Of a stretch of 64,000 bases of DNA, positions 18,468 through 26,996 are shown piece by piece. The notes beneath the pieces were generated by a model. It was not told where the DNA came from. It did no database searches and saw only the letters and a program-made list of their open reading frames with translations. Origin of the DNA: Verrucomicrobiales bacterium (GTDB lineage: Bacteria; Verrucomicrobiota; Verrucomicrobiia; Verrucomicrobiales; DEV007); NCBI GenBank assembly GCA_029213195.1, contig JARGNI010000027.1, positions 16,174-80,173 of the forward strand, in the 5' to 3' direction. A program made the translations under genes and the position numbers. The first letter of the stretch is position 1. Each line of letters opens with the position of its first letter.

Positions 18468-18935
18468 TCACGCGGCGGCGGGACGCTGGAAAAGGATGTC
18501 GATGATCTCGTTCTCATCCTTGGCCGCTCCCAGGCGATTTCGAGTGTCGGCGCTGTTCAGGATCTTTGCGACCGCAGCGAGCGTCTTGAGATGCAGGGTA
18601 TGCTGTGATTCCGGAACGAGAAACAGGACGATGAAATGAACCGGAGCCCGATCCACGGCGCAGAAATCGACTCCAGGAGTCGAGCGTCCGAAAATGGTGA
18701 CGACCTCGTCGAGGTTGGGGAGAAACGAGTGAGGGATCGCGATTCCTCCTCCGATACCCGTGCTGCGCTGTTCTTCCCGCTTCTTGAGAGCTTCCAGTGC
18801 GGGTTCGCGCTGATCCTCGTCGAGGGAGCCCTCGGCGACGAGATGGTCGATGAGTTCGACGATAGCAGGCCAGTGCTCGTCGGAGCTCATCTCGGCAATG
18901 ACCCGCGATGGGGTGAGTAGATCAGCCAATGTCAT
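18468..18935 (-). CDS. PTS EIIA-type (PtsN/EIIA-Ntr-like) protein
   Basis: The 155-residue protein has the fructose/mannitol-type EIIA fold (PTS_EIIA type 2). The phosphorylatable His lies in GIGGGIAIPHSFLPN near residue 71, preceded by ALKKREEQRSTG. The C-terminal half has PVHFIVLFLVPESQHTLHLKTLA. Standing alone without EIIB or EIIC domains, it is more likely a regulatory EIIA-Ntr homologue than a transporter component. It is transcribed towards argS. An 18-bp perfect palindrome lies 15 bp upstream of its start. Confidence 0.85.
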   Translation of the reverse strand: MTLADLLTPSRVIAEMSSDEHWPAIVELIDHLVAEGSLDEDQREPALEALKKREEQRSTGIGGGIAIPHSFLPNLDEVVTIFGRSTPGVDFCAVDRAPVHFIVLFLVPESQHTLHLKTLAAVAKILNSADTRNRLGAAKDENEIIDILFQRPAAA

Positions 18936-18949
18936 GAGTGGGAGATGAA

Positions 18950-18967
18950 ACCACGCAGCTGCGTGGT
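18950..18967. promoter_or_regulatory. 18-bp perfect palindrome, candidate operator
   Basis: ACCACGCAGCTGCGTGGT is a perfect inverted repeat with no spacer. It lies between the divergent ptsN-like gene (start 18935) and the phosphatase gene (start 19075). The symmetry and position fit an operator for a dimeric regulator. In RNA it could also form a hairpin in the ptsN leader. Nothing identifies the binding protein. Confidence 0.45.
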
Positions 18968-19074
18968 CGCGAGCATACTCGGAGCCGGTCGAGGATCAAG
19001 GTAGATTTTCCGCCTTGGGGCTTTACAATCGAGGGTTCAGGGCTCCATTGAATCTCCTTCTCGAACCCTTTTCC

Positions 19075-19560
19075 ATGAACCCAAGAGTCCTCTTCATCTG
19101 CACCGGAAACGTTTGTCGCAGCCCTATGGCGGAGGGTTTCCTGCGCGCGATGGCTGCCGAGGCGGACGTCGAACTGGAGGCCGCTTCCGCCGGTCTGGGG
19201 GCGATGGAGGATATGCCTCCGAGCCGGAATTCAGTCGTCGCGATGAATGAAGAGGGGATCGATATCTCCGCGCAGCGCAGCCAGATGCTGACTCCGGAAA
19301 TGGTGGAGGACTACACTCACATCTTCGGGATGGGAGAGGGCCACATCGAGACGATTCGGGCCTACTTTCCTGAGGCGCTTGAGAAAACCTTCGTACTTCG
19401 GGAATTCATCGCGGGAGACGGTCCGGATCTCAGCGTGCCCGATCCGATCGGGGGGGACCTCGAGGAATACCGGCTCACGCGGAACATGATCCAGGAAGCG
19501 ATGCCTTCCATTCTCAAGTTCGTCCAGACCGGCGATCCTGGGGAGACAAGCGTGAGCTAG
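19075..19560 (+). CDS. Low-molecular-weight protein tyrosine phosphatase-family protein
   Basis: The 161-residue product has the LMW-PTP P-loop directly at the N-terminus: VLFICTGNVCRSPMAEG, with nucleophile Cys9 and phosphate-binding Arg15. The acid/base Asp is in LSVPDPIGGDLEEY near residue 122. Such enzymes dephosphorylate tyrosine kinases of exopolysaccharide systems or arginine-phosphorylated proteins. The ATG at 19075 is chosen because it places the P-loop at the usual distance from the start; the frame stays open to 19015 without a better codon. No kinase is adjacent. Confidence 0.88.
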   Translation: MNPRVLFICTGNVCRSPMAEGFLRAMAAEADVELEAASAGLGAMEDMPPSRNSVVAMNEEGIDISAQRSQMLTPEMVEDYTHIFGMGEGHIETIRAYFPEALEKTFVLREFIAGDGPDLSVPDPIGGDLEEYRLTRNMIQEAMPSILKFVQTGDPGETSVS

Positions 19561-19610
19561 TCGGCTTGGAGCGTCCACCCCAGCTCTGGCCCGTTCATCA
19601 TTTGGAGAGC

Positions 19611-19638
19611 GTCGTTCCGAGAACGTCGTTCCGAGAAG
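19611..19638. repeat. Two tandem copies of a 14-bp unit
   Basis: GTCGTTCCGAGAAC occurs twice head to tail (second copy ends in G instead of C). It lies immediately upstream of the candidate promoter for the rpiB-glyA fusion. Direct repeats at this place can be activator sites, but a simple local duplication is equally possible. Confidence 0.5.
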
Positions 19639-19646
19639 AGTATATT

Positions 19647-19680
19647 TTGACATTCCGTGGCTCCCGTTCTAGGAAACGGG
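19647..19680 (+). promoter_or_regulatory. Candidate sigma-70 promoter with overlapping inverted repeat
   Basis: A perfect -35 hexamer TTGACA (19647-19652) is followed after 17 bp by TAGGAA (19670-19675), a weak -10. An inverted repeat CCCGTT-N6-AACGGG (19663-19680) covers the -10 element and could be an operator. The rpiB-glyA start is about 50 bp downstream. Confidence 0.4.
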
Positions 19681-19726
19681 GCGTAGTTACCCGCATCGAA
19701 GCGGAAACTTTCGCGTAATTCTGGAA

Positions 19727-21418
19727 ATGGACAAACCTACCCTCATCATTGGTACCGACCACGGCGGTTTTGAACTCAAAGAAGCTGTCGTCCGTCATCT
19801 CAAGGCAAACGGCTACGAGGTCGAGGACATCGGCTGCTTTTCCACGGAGTCGGTCGACTACCCGGACTACGCCAACCAGGTCGCTACGGCGATCGTCTCG
19901 GGGGGAAAAGATCTCGGGATCCTCTGTTGTACAACCGGGATCGGGATGTCGATCGCTGCGAACCGTTTCCCCGGCGTCCAGGCCGCGGTCGTTACCGACG
20001 TGGACCTCGCGGCGAAGACGCGAGTCCACAACGACACCAACGTGCTTTGCCTCGCTGGCAACTTCAATACCGAGGAGGAGGCCGCTGCCATTGTTGATTC
20101 CTGGTTGGGAGCTGAGTTCGAAAGCGGAGGTCGCCACGAACGTCGCGTTGCCAAGATGAATACCTGCGGAGCTGCTGTGAGCGCTCCCAACGTCGCCGTC
20201 ACCGATCCGGCCATCTACGAGGTCATCGAGGAAGAAGAGGCTCGCCAGACCGAGAATATCGAGCTCATCGCCTCGGAGAATTTTGCATCGAAAGCCGTTC
20301 AGCAGGCGCAGGGAAGCTGCCTCACCAACAAATACGCCGAGGGATACCCCGGGAAGCGCTGGTATGGTGGATGCGAAAACGTCGATACCGCCGAGACTCT
20401 CGCGATCGAGAGAGCGAAGGAGCTCTTTGGTGCCGGGTTTGCCAATGTCCAGCCCCACTCCGGATCCCAGGCGAATACTGCCGTCTATTTTTCCGTCCTC
20501 GATCCAGGCGACAAGATCCTGACGATGGATCTTTCCCATGGGGGTCACCTCACCCACGGTCACTTTGCCAACTTCTCCGGGAAGCTCTACGAAGTGAAGC
20601 ACTACGGAGTCTCTCACGAAGACGAGACGATCGATTACGATCTTCTCGAGAAGACCGCTCAGGAGTACCAGCCCAAGATGATCACGGCGGGTGCCTCGGC
20701 TTATTCTCGCATCATCGATTTCGAGCGGATGCGGAAAATCGCCGACGAGGTGGGTGCCTATCTCTTTGTCGACATGGCACACATTGCGGGACTGGTTGCC
20801 GCTGGTGTCCATCCTTCGCCGCTGGAGCATGCTCACTTTGTGACCACGACCACGCACAAGAGTCTTCGCGGACCTCGCGGCGGTCTGATCCTCACGAATG
20901 ACGCGGATCTCGCCAAGAAGATCGACTCCCTCGTTTTCCCCGGAGTGCAGGGCGGCCCGCTCATGCATGTTATCGCCGCCAAGGCGGTCTGCTTCCACGA
21001 GGCGCTCCAGCCCGGTTTCAAGGAATACCAAGCCCAGATCGTCAAGAATGCGCAAGCCCTCGCGGCGAGAATGGCATCCCACGGCTACCGCATCATTGCC
21101 GGAGGAACCGACAACCATCTTTTCATGATCGATCTGCGACCCAACGGGTTGAACGGAAAGATCGTCCAGGAGACTCTCGACAAGGCGGGGATCACCGTGA
21201 ACAAGAACTCGATTCCTTTCGACACCGAGAGCCCCTTCAAGGGTGGTGGAATCCGGATCGGAACCCCGGCCGTGACGACTCGTGGGATGAAGGAAGCCGA
21301 GATGGAGACCGTCGGAGACCTCATCCACGAAGCGATCACGAATCGCGAGGACGAAGCGGCACTGGCGGAGTTGAAAAAGCGCGTTGCCGCCTTCAACGAA
21401 GACTTTCCTCTTCCCTAG
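19727..21418 (+). CDS. Ribose-5-phosphate isomerase B fused to serine hydroxymethyltransferase
   Basis: One uninterrupted 563-residue frame carries two complete enzymes. Residues 1-145 are RpiB: TDHGG at 10-14, [11 protein letters not shown], catalytic Cys68 in [15 protein letters not shown], the HNDTNVL segment at 101, and the terminal GGRHERRV. It interconverts ribose 5-phosphate and ribulose 5-phosphate. Residues 155-563 are SHMT (GlyA): [33 protein letters not shown], and Lys378 for PLP in [14 protein letters not shown]. It makes glycine and 5,10-methylene-THF from serine. The linker ([17 protein letters not shown]) is short. Both active sites look intact. A bifunctional protein linking the pentose phosphate and one-carbon pathways is inferred; proteolytic separation is possible. 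Confidence 0.92.
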   Translation: MDKPTLIIGTDHGGFELKEAVVRHLKANGYEVEDIGCFSTESVDYPDYANQVATAIVSGGKDLGILCCTTGIGMSIAANRFPGVQAAVVTDVDLAAKTRVHNDTNVLCLAGNFNTEEEAAAIVDSWLGAEFESGGRHERRVAKMNTCGAAVSAPNVAVTDPAIYEVIEEEEARQTENIELIASENFASKAVQQAQGSCLTNKYAEGYPGKRWYGGCENVDTAETLAIERAKELFGAGFANVQPHSGSQANTAVYFSVLDPGDKILTMDLSHGGHLTHGHFANFSGKLYEVKHYGVSHEDETIDYDLLEKTAQEYQPKMITAGASAYSRIIDFERMRKIADEVGAYLFVDMAHIAGLVAAGVHPSPLEHAHFVTTTTHKSLRGPRGGLILTNDADLAKKIDSLVFPGVQGGPLMHVIAAKAVCFHEALQPGFKEYQAQIVKNAQALAARMASHGYRIIAGGTDNHLFMIDLRPNGLNGKIVQETLDKAGITVNKNSIPFDTESPFKGGGIRIGTPAVTTRGMKEAEMETVGDLIHEAITNREDEAALAELKKRVAAFNEDFPLP

Positions 21419-21956
21419 GGCGTTACACTTTTCCGAGGGAGGCTGCTCGCAAACGCTGCGCGGTTCCTCGAGGCCATGCCGCAATGGGAGAACTGGAACG
21501 GAAACGCTCGTTTCCGTTTCCAATTGCTGGCCGACCGGGGAAGTTTACTCGAGAGCCCGGCGAAGGTTGGGGCAACGAGCAAGCATTTGACGCGGGGCAA
21601 TTCCTCGATTCCATCAAAGATTTCCTCGTGGATGCTCGGAAGGAAAAAACGGGGATCTCACATTCCCGCAAATGCATCGACTCCTGATCTTCTGCACGGA
21701 AGAAACAAGGGTCAAGCAGGTCGAGTTGGTATCGAAGTTTCCCTCGCTCTAGTGTCCTCCAACTTTTGTCTCAGAGCACGAAGTTCGCGTATGTGATCTG
21801 AATTTCACTGCGAAATTTGGCGGATTTTCTCAAAGAGAGCTCTTATTCTGTGATTTTAGTTTCAAAAAATGCGTTTTTTCTCCAAAGTTGGCGAAATTTC
21901 AATTGCTTATTCTGCGAAAATTGCGATTTTTCGTGGAAGTAAACCAAAACCACATC
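21419..21956. other. 538-bp gene-free spacer with hairpin and AT-rich ilvB leader
   Basis: No convincing gene is seen. At 21495-21521 an inverted repeat around ACGGAAACG-CT-CGTTTCCGT forms a strong hairpin that may end glyA transcription, although no T-run follows. From about 21790 the sequence becomes AT-rich and repetitive: TTATTCTG occurs at 21843 and 21907, GCGAAATTT at 21811 and 21891, and a small hairpin CGAAAA-TTGCGA-TTTTTCG lies at 21915-21934. This part is probably the promoter and leader of ilvB. Confidence 0.5.
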
Positions 21957-23705
21957 ATGGCAAACACACAATCGGCTGAATTGGACGGCGCTCAGGCGCT
22001 CATTAAGACACTGGATAGTCTCGGTGTCGAGTATGTCTTCGGTTACTCGGGAGGGGCGGCCCTTCCGATTTTCGATGCCTTGGAAACCGTCGAAACGAAC
22101 ATGAAGTTCGTCCTGACACGCCACGAGCAGGGAGCCACCCACATGGCTGATGGCTACGCTCGTGCGACTGGGAAGCCAGCGGTGGTTCTTGTGACCTCTG
22201 GTCCTGGTGCCGGGAACACGATTACCGGGATCATGACGGCGCAGATGGACTCCGTTCCCATGATCATCGTGACGGGGCAGCAGGTGACCTGGATGCTCGG
22301 AAAGGATGCCTTCCAGGAGGCTGACATTTTTGGAATCACGATTCCGGTGGTGAAGCACAACTACCTCGTTCGGGAAACCAATGACCTTCCTCGGATTGCC
22401 AAGGAGGCCTATCACATCTCGACGACGGGACGACCCGGGCCGGTTCTCATCGATGTTCCGAAAAACATCAGTCAGTCTCCCTATACCGGAAACTTCGACG
22501 ACGACCTCGCTGCCGAGCTTGATCTCCCTGGATACAACCCACAGAAAGCCATGGAGGTCGACGAAGTGTCCCTTGAGCAGGCGGCCCGTCTCATCAACCT
22601 CTCGAAGAAGCCACTCATCCTCGCAGGTCATGGCGCGATGATCGCCGGAGCCGAGGCCGAGCTGATGGAGATGGCGAACAAGTTGGAGTGCCCGGTGACT
22701 TCCACTCTCCTCGGAAAAGGAGTCTTTCCGGAATCCCACCCGCTTTCCCTCGGAATGCTGGGGATGCATGGAACGGCGTACGCCAACAAGGCGATCTGCG
22801 AATGTGACCTCATCTTCAATATCGGTTCGCGTTTCGATGACCGGATCATTGGTCAGGCCGATAAGTTTGGAGCCCAGGCAAAAATCATTCACGTCGATAT
22901 CGACGAGGCCGAGATGGGCAAGATGATCGTTCCCGACGTCGAAGTGGTGGGCGATGCTAAGGCCGTTCTCCAGCAGCTACTTCCCATGGTCGAGAAGGCG
23001 GATCACGCCGATTGGCTCGAGCACCTCAACGGTTACAAGAAAAAGTATCCTCTCGGTTACAAGAAGCAGGGCGGTCTTCGCATGCAGCAGGTCCTCGACG
23101 AGATTCACGACCTGACCGATGGAAACGCAATCATTTCGACCGACGTGGGCCAGCACCAGATGTGGGCCGCTCAGTTCTACACGAATGATGCCTCCTTCAA
23201 GTGGCTCAGTTCCGGTGGGGCAGGGACCATGGGATTTGGATTTCCCGGCGCGATCGGGGCACAGTTCGCTTGCCCGGATGAAACGGTGATCTCGGTCTCC
23301 GGTGATGGCGGATTCCAGATGACGCTCTGTGAATTGGCGACTGCCGTGATTCACAAGCTTCCGATCAAGATCCTGGTCCTCAACAATCATTACCTCGGAA
23401 TGGTGCGCCAGTGGCAGGAGCTCTTCTTCGACAATCGCGAGAGTGGAGTGGATCTCGAAGGGAATCCCGATTTCGTCAAGTTGGCGGAAGCCTACGGGGC
23501 GAAAGGAATCAACATCAAGCGACCCGCCGATGTGAGGAAGAAACTCCAGGAAGCGTTGGACTACAACGACGGCCCCGTTGTCATCAATGCCGAGTGCATC
23601 AAGACTGACAACGTGTTCCCGATGATCCCGGCAGGAGCCGCGCTTGAAGACATGCTCATCGAGCCTCCGAAATACAAGATGGAGAAGCCTGTTGGGTCGA
23701 CTTGA
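21957..23705 (+). CDS. ilvB: Acetolactate synthase large subunit
   Basis: The 582-residue TPP enzyme condenses two pyruvates (or pyruvate and 2-oxobutyrate), the first committed step to valine, leucine and isoleucine. The catalytic Glu57 lies in TRHEQGATHMADGYARATG, the TPP-pyrophosphate motif is SVSGDGGFQMTLCELA, and the matching Asn is in LVLNNHYLGMVRQWQE. The FAD-binding central domain is also present. The start at 21957 (MANTQSAELDG) is preferred over 21888, which would add an AT-rich non-homologous leader. ilvN follows after 125 bp. Confidence 0.94.
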   Translation: MANTQSAELDGAQALIKTLDSLGVEYVFGYSGGAALPIFDALETVETNMKFVLTRHEQGATHMADGYARATGKPAVVLVTSGPGAGNTITGIMTAQMDSVPMIIVTGQQVTWMLGKDAFQEADIFGITIPVVKHNYLVRETNDLPRIAKEAYHISTTGRPGPVLIDVPKNISQSPYTGNFDDDLAAELDLPGYNPQKAMEVDEVSLEQAARLINLSKKPLILAGHGAMIAGAEAELMEMANKLECPVTSTLLGKGVFPESHPLSLGMLGMHGTAYANKAICECDLIFNIGSRFDDRIIGQADKFGAQAKIIHVDIDEAEMGKMIVPDVEVVGDAKAVLQQLLPMVEKADHADWLEHLNGYKKKYPLGYKKQGGLRMQQVLDEIHDLTDGNAIISTDVGQHQMWAAQFYTNDASFKWLSSGGAGTMGFGFPGAIGAQFACPDETVISVSGDGGFQMTLCELATAVIHKLPIKILVLNNHYLGMVRQWQELFFDNRESGVDLEGNPDFVKLAEAYGAKGINIKRPADVRKKLQEALDYNDGPVVINAECIKTDNVFPMIPAGAALEDMLIEPPKYKMEKPVGST

Positions 23706-23720
23706 TCCAAAAGATCAAGT
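23700..23720 (+). other. Hairpin overlapping the ilvB stop codon
   Basis: ACTTGATC-CAAAA-GATCAAGT forms an 8-bp stem with a 5-nt loop that includes the ilvB stop codon. It is followed by purine-rich repeats of the GTGAAAG/GGGAAG type. No T-run follows, so it is more likely an mRNA stability or processing element between ilvB and ilvN than a terminator. Confidence 0.4.
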
Positions 23721-23830
23721 CGGTGTGAAAGGTGGGAAGGTGAAAGGTTGAAAGTCTTTCCCTCAGCCCACTCTTTTTCACGAACTTTGATTTTCCTCCT
23801 TTTACCTTTAATAGCAAAGCACTCAAGAAG

Positions 23831-24376
23831 ATGAGCCGAACCATCACTACTACCGATAAGAAACCCGCACCTCGCCCGGATGTGATTGGTGGACATACCC
23901 TGAGTATGTTCGTCAACAACCAGCCCGGCGTCCTGATGCGGATCTGCCAGATTTTCGCTCGACGCGCTTACAATATCGACTCGTTGGTCGTTTCGCAGGG
24001 ACGCGATCCCCGGTTCTCGAGACTCACTCTCGGAATCAGCGGAGATCCCGCCGGGCTGACCCAGATCATCCTCCAGTGTGACAAGTTGATCGATGTGATT
24101 CACTGCTACGAGCATACCGCCGATGATTCGGTGACCCGCGAGATGGCCTTGGTCAAAGTCAGCGTCGAAGGGGGCGAGAAGCGGACCGAGGTTCTCCAGA
24201 TTGTGGAACACTTCGGTGGAAAGACCGTCGACCTCAGTGAGAGCTCGATGATCATCCGCATCGAGGGTGCCAGCGACAAGGTGGACGCCGCGATCCGTCT
24301 CCTCACGAACTACGACATCATCGAGACGGTCCGGACCGGCAAGGTGGTCATGGCTCGTGGAGAGCAATCGACCTGA
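23831..24376 (+). CDS. ilvN: Acetolactate synthase small (regulatory) subunit
   Basis: The 181-residue product has an N-terminal ACT domain (GGHTLSMFVNNQPGVLMRIC, then FARRAYNIDSLVVSQG), the usual site of valine feedback binding. The C-terminal domain (REMALVKVSVEGG, LQIVEHFGGKTVDL) stimulates the large subunit. A 20-residue N-terminal extension precedes the ACT domain. It follows ilvB and ends before a strong terminator, so the two form an operon. Confidence 0.94.
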   Translation: MSRTITTTDKKPAPRPDVIGGHTLSMFVNNQPGVLMRICQIFARRAYNIDSLVVSQGRDPRFSRLTLGISGDPAGLTQIILQCDKLIDVIHCYEHTADDSVTREMALVKVSVEGGEKRTEVLQIVEHFGGKTVDLSESSMIIRIEGASDKVDAAIRLLTNYDIIETVRTGKVVMARGEQST

Positions 24377-24422
24377 TTCCGATTCGGAAGCAGCCAAGAG
24401 GTCCAAAGGATCCAGATTTTCG

Positions 24423-24452
24423 AAAGAGCGAGGACTTTCCTCGCTCTTTTGA
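24423..24452 (+). terminator. Rho-independent terminator of ilvBN
   Basis: AAAGAGCGAGGA (24423-24434), loop CTT, TCCTCGCTCTTT (24438-24449) form a perfect 12-bp stem ending in a T-run, 46 bp after the ilvN stop. Because the stem is symmetric and begins with A residues, it could also stop transcripts of the convergent gene at 24474. Confidence 0.9.
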
Positions 24453-24473
24453 TACTCCAAGGAACCAGGCAGC

Positions 24474-26996
24474 CTACCGAAAGACATTCTCCATTTCCCC
24501 TGCGAGAAGCAGCGCAAGTCCGCCCCCCCTCGCATCGGGTCCCAGGATCGCCTTGCGAAGGTAGTAGTCCTCCAGGGTCTTCTGTTTCCCGGTGGAGGTG
24601 CAGACGTTCATCAGCGTTCTCCCGTCTGTCCCGATGCGTGCCTTGAGGGCATTCCAGGCCATGACGAGACGAGGCTTCCAGTCCTCCTCATTCAGCCCGC
24701 CTTGCTCGATGCCGCGTGCGATTCCATAGGCGATCATGGACGTGCAAGTGAACTCCGCATAGCTGTCTTGGTGATCGATCACTTGATGCCACATGCCTTC
24801 CTGGTCTTGATGCTGAGAAAGGGCTTCCAGGTGGGATCGGAGGCTCTCCACCAGAAACGGTCTCTCGGGGTGGTCCTTGGGGAAGTGATCGAGCGTCATC
24901 GCGATCCCCAAGACAGGAAAGCCATTTCCGCGGCCCCAGGCCGCTTCGTTGAGGGGGGAGTGGCGATAGAGTCCATCTTCCCGCAGGCATTTCTCCTGAA
25001 TGAAGCGGACCTGTTGCACGGCTTGGTCGAAGTATCGATTCTCTCCGGTGATCTCTCCGGCACGAGCGAGGAGGGGGCTCGCCATGAAGATCGCATCGCT
25101 CATCTCGTTGTGCGTCGGCATCGCTTCCTTCGGTGAGCCATCTTCAGCAAAAGCCATGTTTGCGACTTTGACGACTCGAGCCTGGGCAGCTTCGGTTCCC
25201 CATTCCGCAAATAGAAGAGTGCCTGAAAGAGTTCCAGCATTCCGAGGAAGTGGACCGTTGAGTATCGGGGAGGCAAGGGGGGTAGGATCAAAGTCGGGGT
25301 CCCGTCTCATCTTCGCGATGATCGCAAGCGCATCGACATAGCTTCCGGAAAACGTGGTTCCATAGTGGGGCGCTAGTTGAGCAAAGACTCCACTGGGGCT
25401 TCGGCTCGTGCGTCTTCGCATCACCTGCTCGGCGGGGGGGATGTCTTCCCGGCGTTTCGAGAGGACGGTTGTCCGAGTTTCATCGGCCTCGCCGTCGCCT
25501 TTTTCGCTGAGAAAGACGGTGACCATCCCGACGCCGGCGGGCGGCTCATCGAGCAGAGCATTGCCCAGGGCGATCCCGGCTGGAGTTCTCGGGAGAAACA
25601 CGGCGTCTGGGGCTGTGATTCCGATCCACCGCCAGATGGCATGAGCCGTTCCGTTTTCCTTTGTGAATGCGTCACCTTCTGGTGGAAATGAGGCGGTGGG
25701 GAGAGGAGCGAGTAGTCCGAACCAGTCGTTTTCGGGAGCCACTTTCGAAGCCAGGTCAGCCGGGGTGTGTTTGTCGAAATGGATGATCCGATAGTTGTTG
25801 GATCGAGGGCCGCCAGAGGCTCCTGCGACCCAAGCCATGAGCGGTGCCCCGTTCGGGTCACGGCCGATGGGGAAGGTTCGATAGGGATCATCGGAAAGAA
25901 CCGCGGTCGGATGTTGTTCCAGATCGATGGCACCAAACTGGAGGGCGGAAGGTTGATCGATGAAGACCGTGGATCCGGCGCCTACTTCCCATTTGCGGGC
26001 GTTGGCAACGCCGAGATCGAGACTGACGTTCCGCATGACGAGGCTGGCCGGGATGGGAGTGGTCGCTTCTTTTTTGATTTCTCCAGAACGAATCTTGAGA
26101 GGGATGGCATTTACACCTGGGCGGATCGTGCACCGGGTCAGGCTGTGTCGTCCCCCGAGGAAAAGAACTTCGTAGGCGAGGGAGGAATGGAACTCGCAGT
26201 CGACATAGTAGGTGTCGGCGGCATTGACATCAGCGACGGCATTCTCGTTGCCGTAGAAGGAAGAATTTTGAATCCAGCAGGATGCGGTGTCATGAGCGCT
26301 GAAGCCCTCATCGAAATTCTCATATCCGGAGATTTCCGAAAACCGGAGCCCTTTCGCGTTGCCGTGGATGTTGAAACCGTCATTGAGGAAATGTCGGGCG
26401 GAGAGATGGGAGACGAAAATGTTTCGCAGGTTGCCCGAAGTCGCCAGGCCATTGCGTCGAACCGACCATTCGAGACGGTCCGGCTTGCCCTTGAAGGTGA
26501 GTCGACCATCCGTCTCCGAGATGTCTTTCCAGTGAAACTCACCTGACTCCAGTTCCTCGATCTCGGGAAAGTCGATGGGGTCATGGCAGAGCCGGCCCAT
26601 TCGTTGGACCTTGCCGTCTACAATGAGGAGGTGACGATCGAAGGCAGGGCGGGGGAGTACGATCTGGTAGAGATCCTCGCTGACCTGTTCCCATCGATTT
26701 GCTGGAAGAGGGTCTGCGCCGGTGAGGGTGACTCCGTTCCCTTCGATCTCCAGACCGGGAGGAGCTTTCGCGAGCGAGATCGACTGCCGATAGACCGCGT
26801 TCTCCGGGAAAAGTAGAATGCGGTCTCCTGGTTGAGATCGATCGACCGCGGCCTGGATCGTTGCGAAAGGAGCTTCTTCGTTGCCCTCGTTCGTATCCGC
26901 TCCGCGGGTATGATGGACGAAAAGATCGCGACTCAAGCTCGGACCGGCGGGGAGCAGGGCAACAAGGAGCCAGAAAACGAATCCGGGACGAATCAT
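24474..26996 (-). CDS. Secreted right-handed beta-helix plus GH88/GH105-type unsaturated glycan hydrolase
   Basis: The 840-residue exported protein starts with a signal peptide (FVFWLLVALLPAGPSLS). Residues about 25-330 form a parallel beta-helix: DTNEGNEEAPFATIQAAVD is the usual pectate-lyase-like opening, with repeats such as NIHGNAKGLRFSEISGYEN. Residues about 500-835 resemble the (alpha/alpha)6 barrel of unsaturated glucuronyl or rhamnogalacturonyl hydrolases: MPTHNEMSDAIFMASPLLAR, WGRGNGFPVLGIAMTLDHFP and DHQDSYAEFTCTSMIAYGI. The combined protein could cleave acidic polysaccharide and hydrolyse the unsaturated oligosaccharides. It shares ATGA with the upstream phosphatase gene. Confidence 0.75.
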   Translation of the reverse strand: MIRPGFVFWLLVALLPAGPSLSRDLFVHHTRGADTNEGNEEAPFATIQAAVDRSQPGDRILLFPENAVYRQSISLAKAPPGLEIEGNGVTLTGADPLPANRWEQVSEDLYQIVLPRPAFDRHLLIVDGKVQRMGRLCHDPIDFPEIEELESGEFHWKDISETDGRLTFKGKPDRLEWSVRRNGLATSGNLRNIFVSHLSARHFLNDGFNIHGNAKGLRFSEISGYENFDEGFSAHDTASCWIQNSSFYGNENAVADVNAADTYYVDCEFHSSLAYEVLFLGGRHSLTRCTIRPGVNAIPLKIRSGEIKKEATTPIPASLVMRNVSLDLGVANARKWEVGAGSTVFIDQPSALQFGAIDLEQHPTAVLSDDPYRTFPIGRDPNGAPLMAWVAGASGGPRSNNYRIIHFDKHTPADLASKVAPENDWFGLLAPLPTASFPPEGDAFTKENGTAHAIWRWIGITAPDAVFLPRTPAGIALGNALLDEPPAGVGMVTVFLSEKGDGEADETRTTVLSKRREDIPPAEQVMRRRTSRSPSGVFAQLAPHYGTTFSGSYVDALAIIAKMRRDPDFDPTPLASPILNGPLPRNAGTLSGTLLFAEWGTEAAQARVVKVANMAFAEDGSPKEAMPTHNEMSDAIFMASPLLARAGEITGENRYFDQAVQQVRFIQEKCLREDGLYRHSPLNEAAWGRGNGFPVLGIAMTLDHFPKDHPERPFLVESLRSHLEALSQHQDQEGMWHQVIDHQDSYAEFTCTSMIAYGIARGIEQGGLNEEDWKPRLVMAWNALKARIGTDGRTLMNVCTSTGKQKTLEDYYLRKAILGPDARGGGLALLLAGEMENVFR

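Noticed and set aside
19598..21523. 641-codon minus-strand frame
   Set aside because: It is the exact antisense of the RpiB-GlyA fusion with no recognisable domain.
21476..21796. 106-codon frame between glyA and ilvB
   Set aside because: Basic, low-complexity product, no homologous pattern, overlaps a hairpin; several frames are equally open here.
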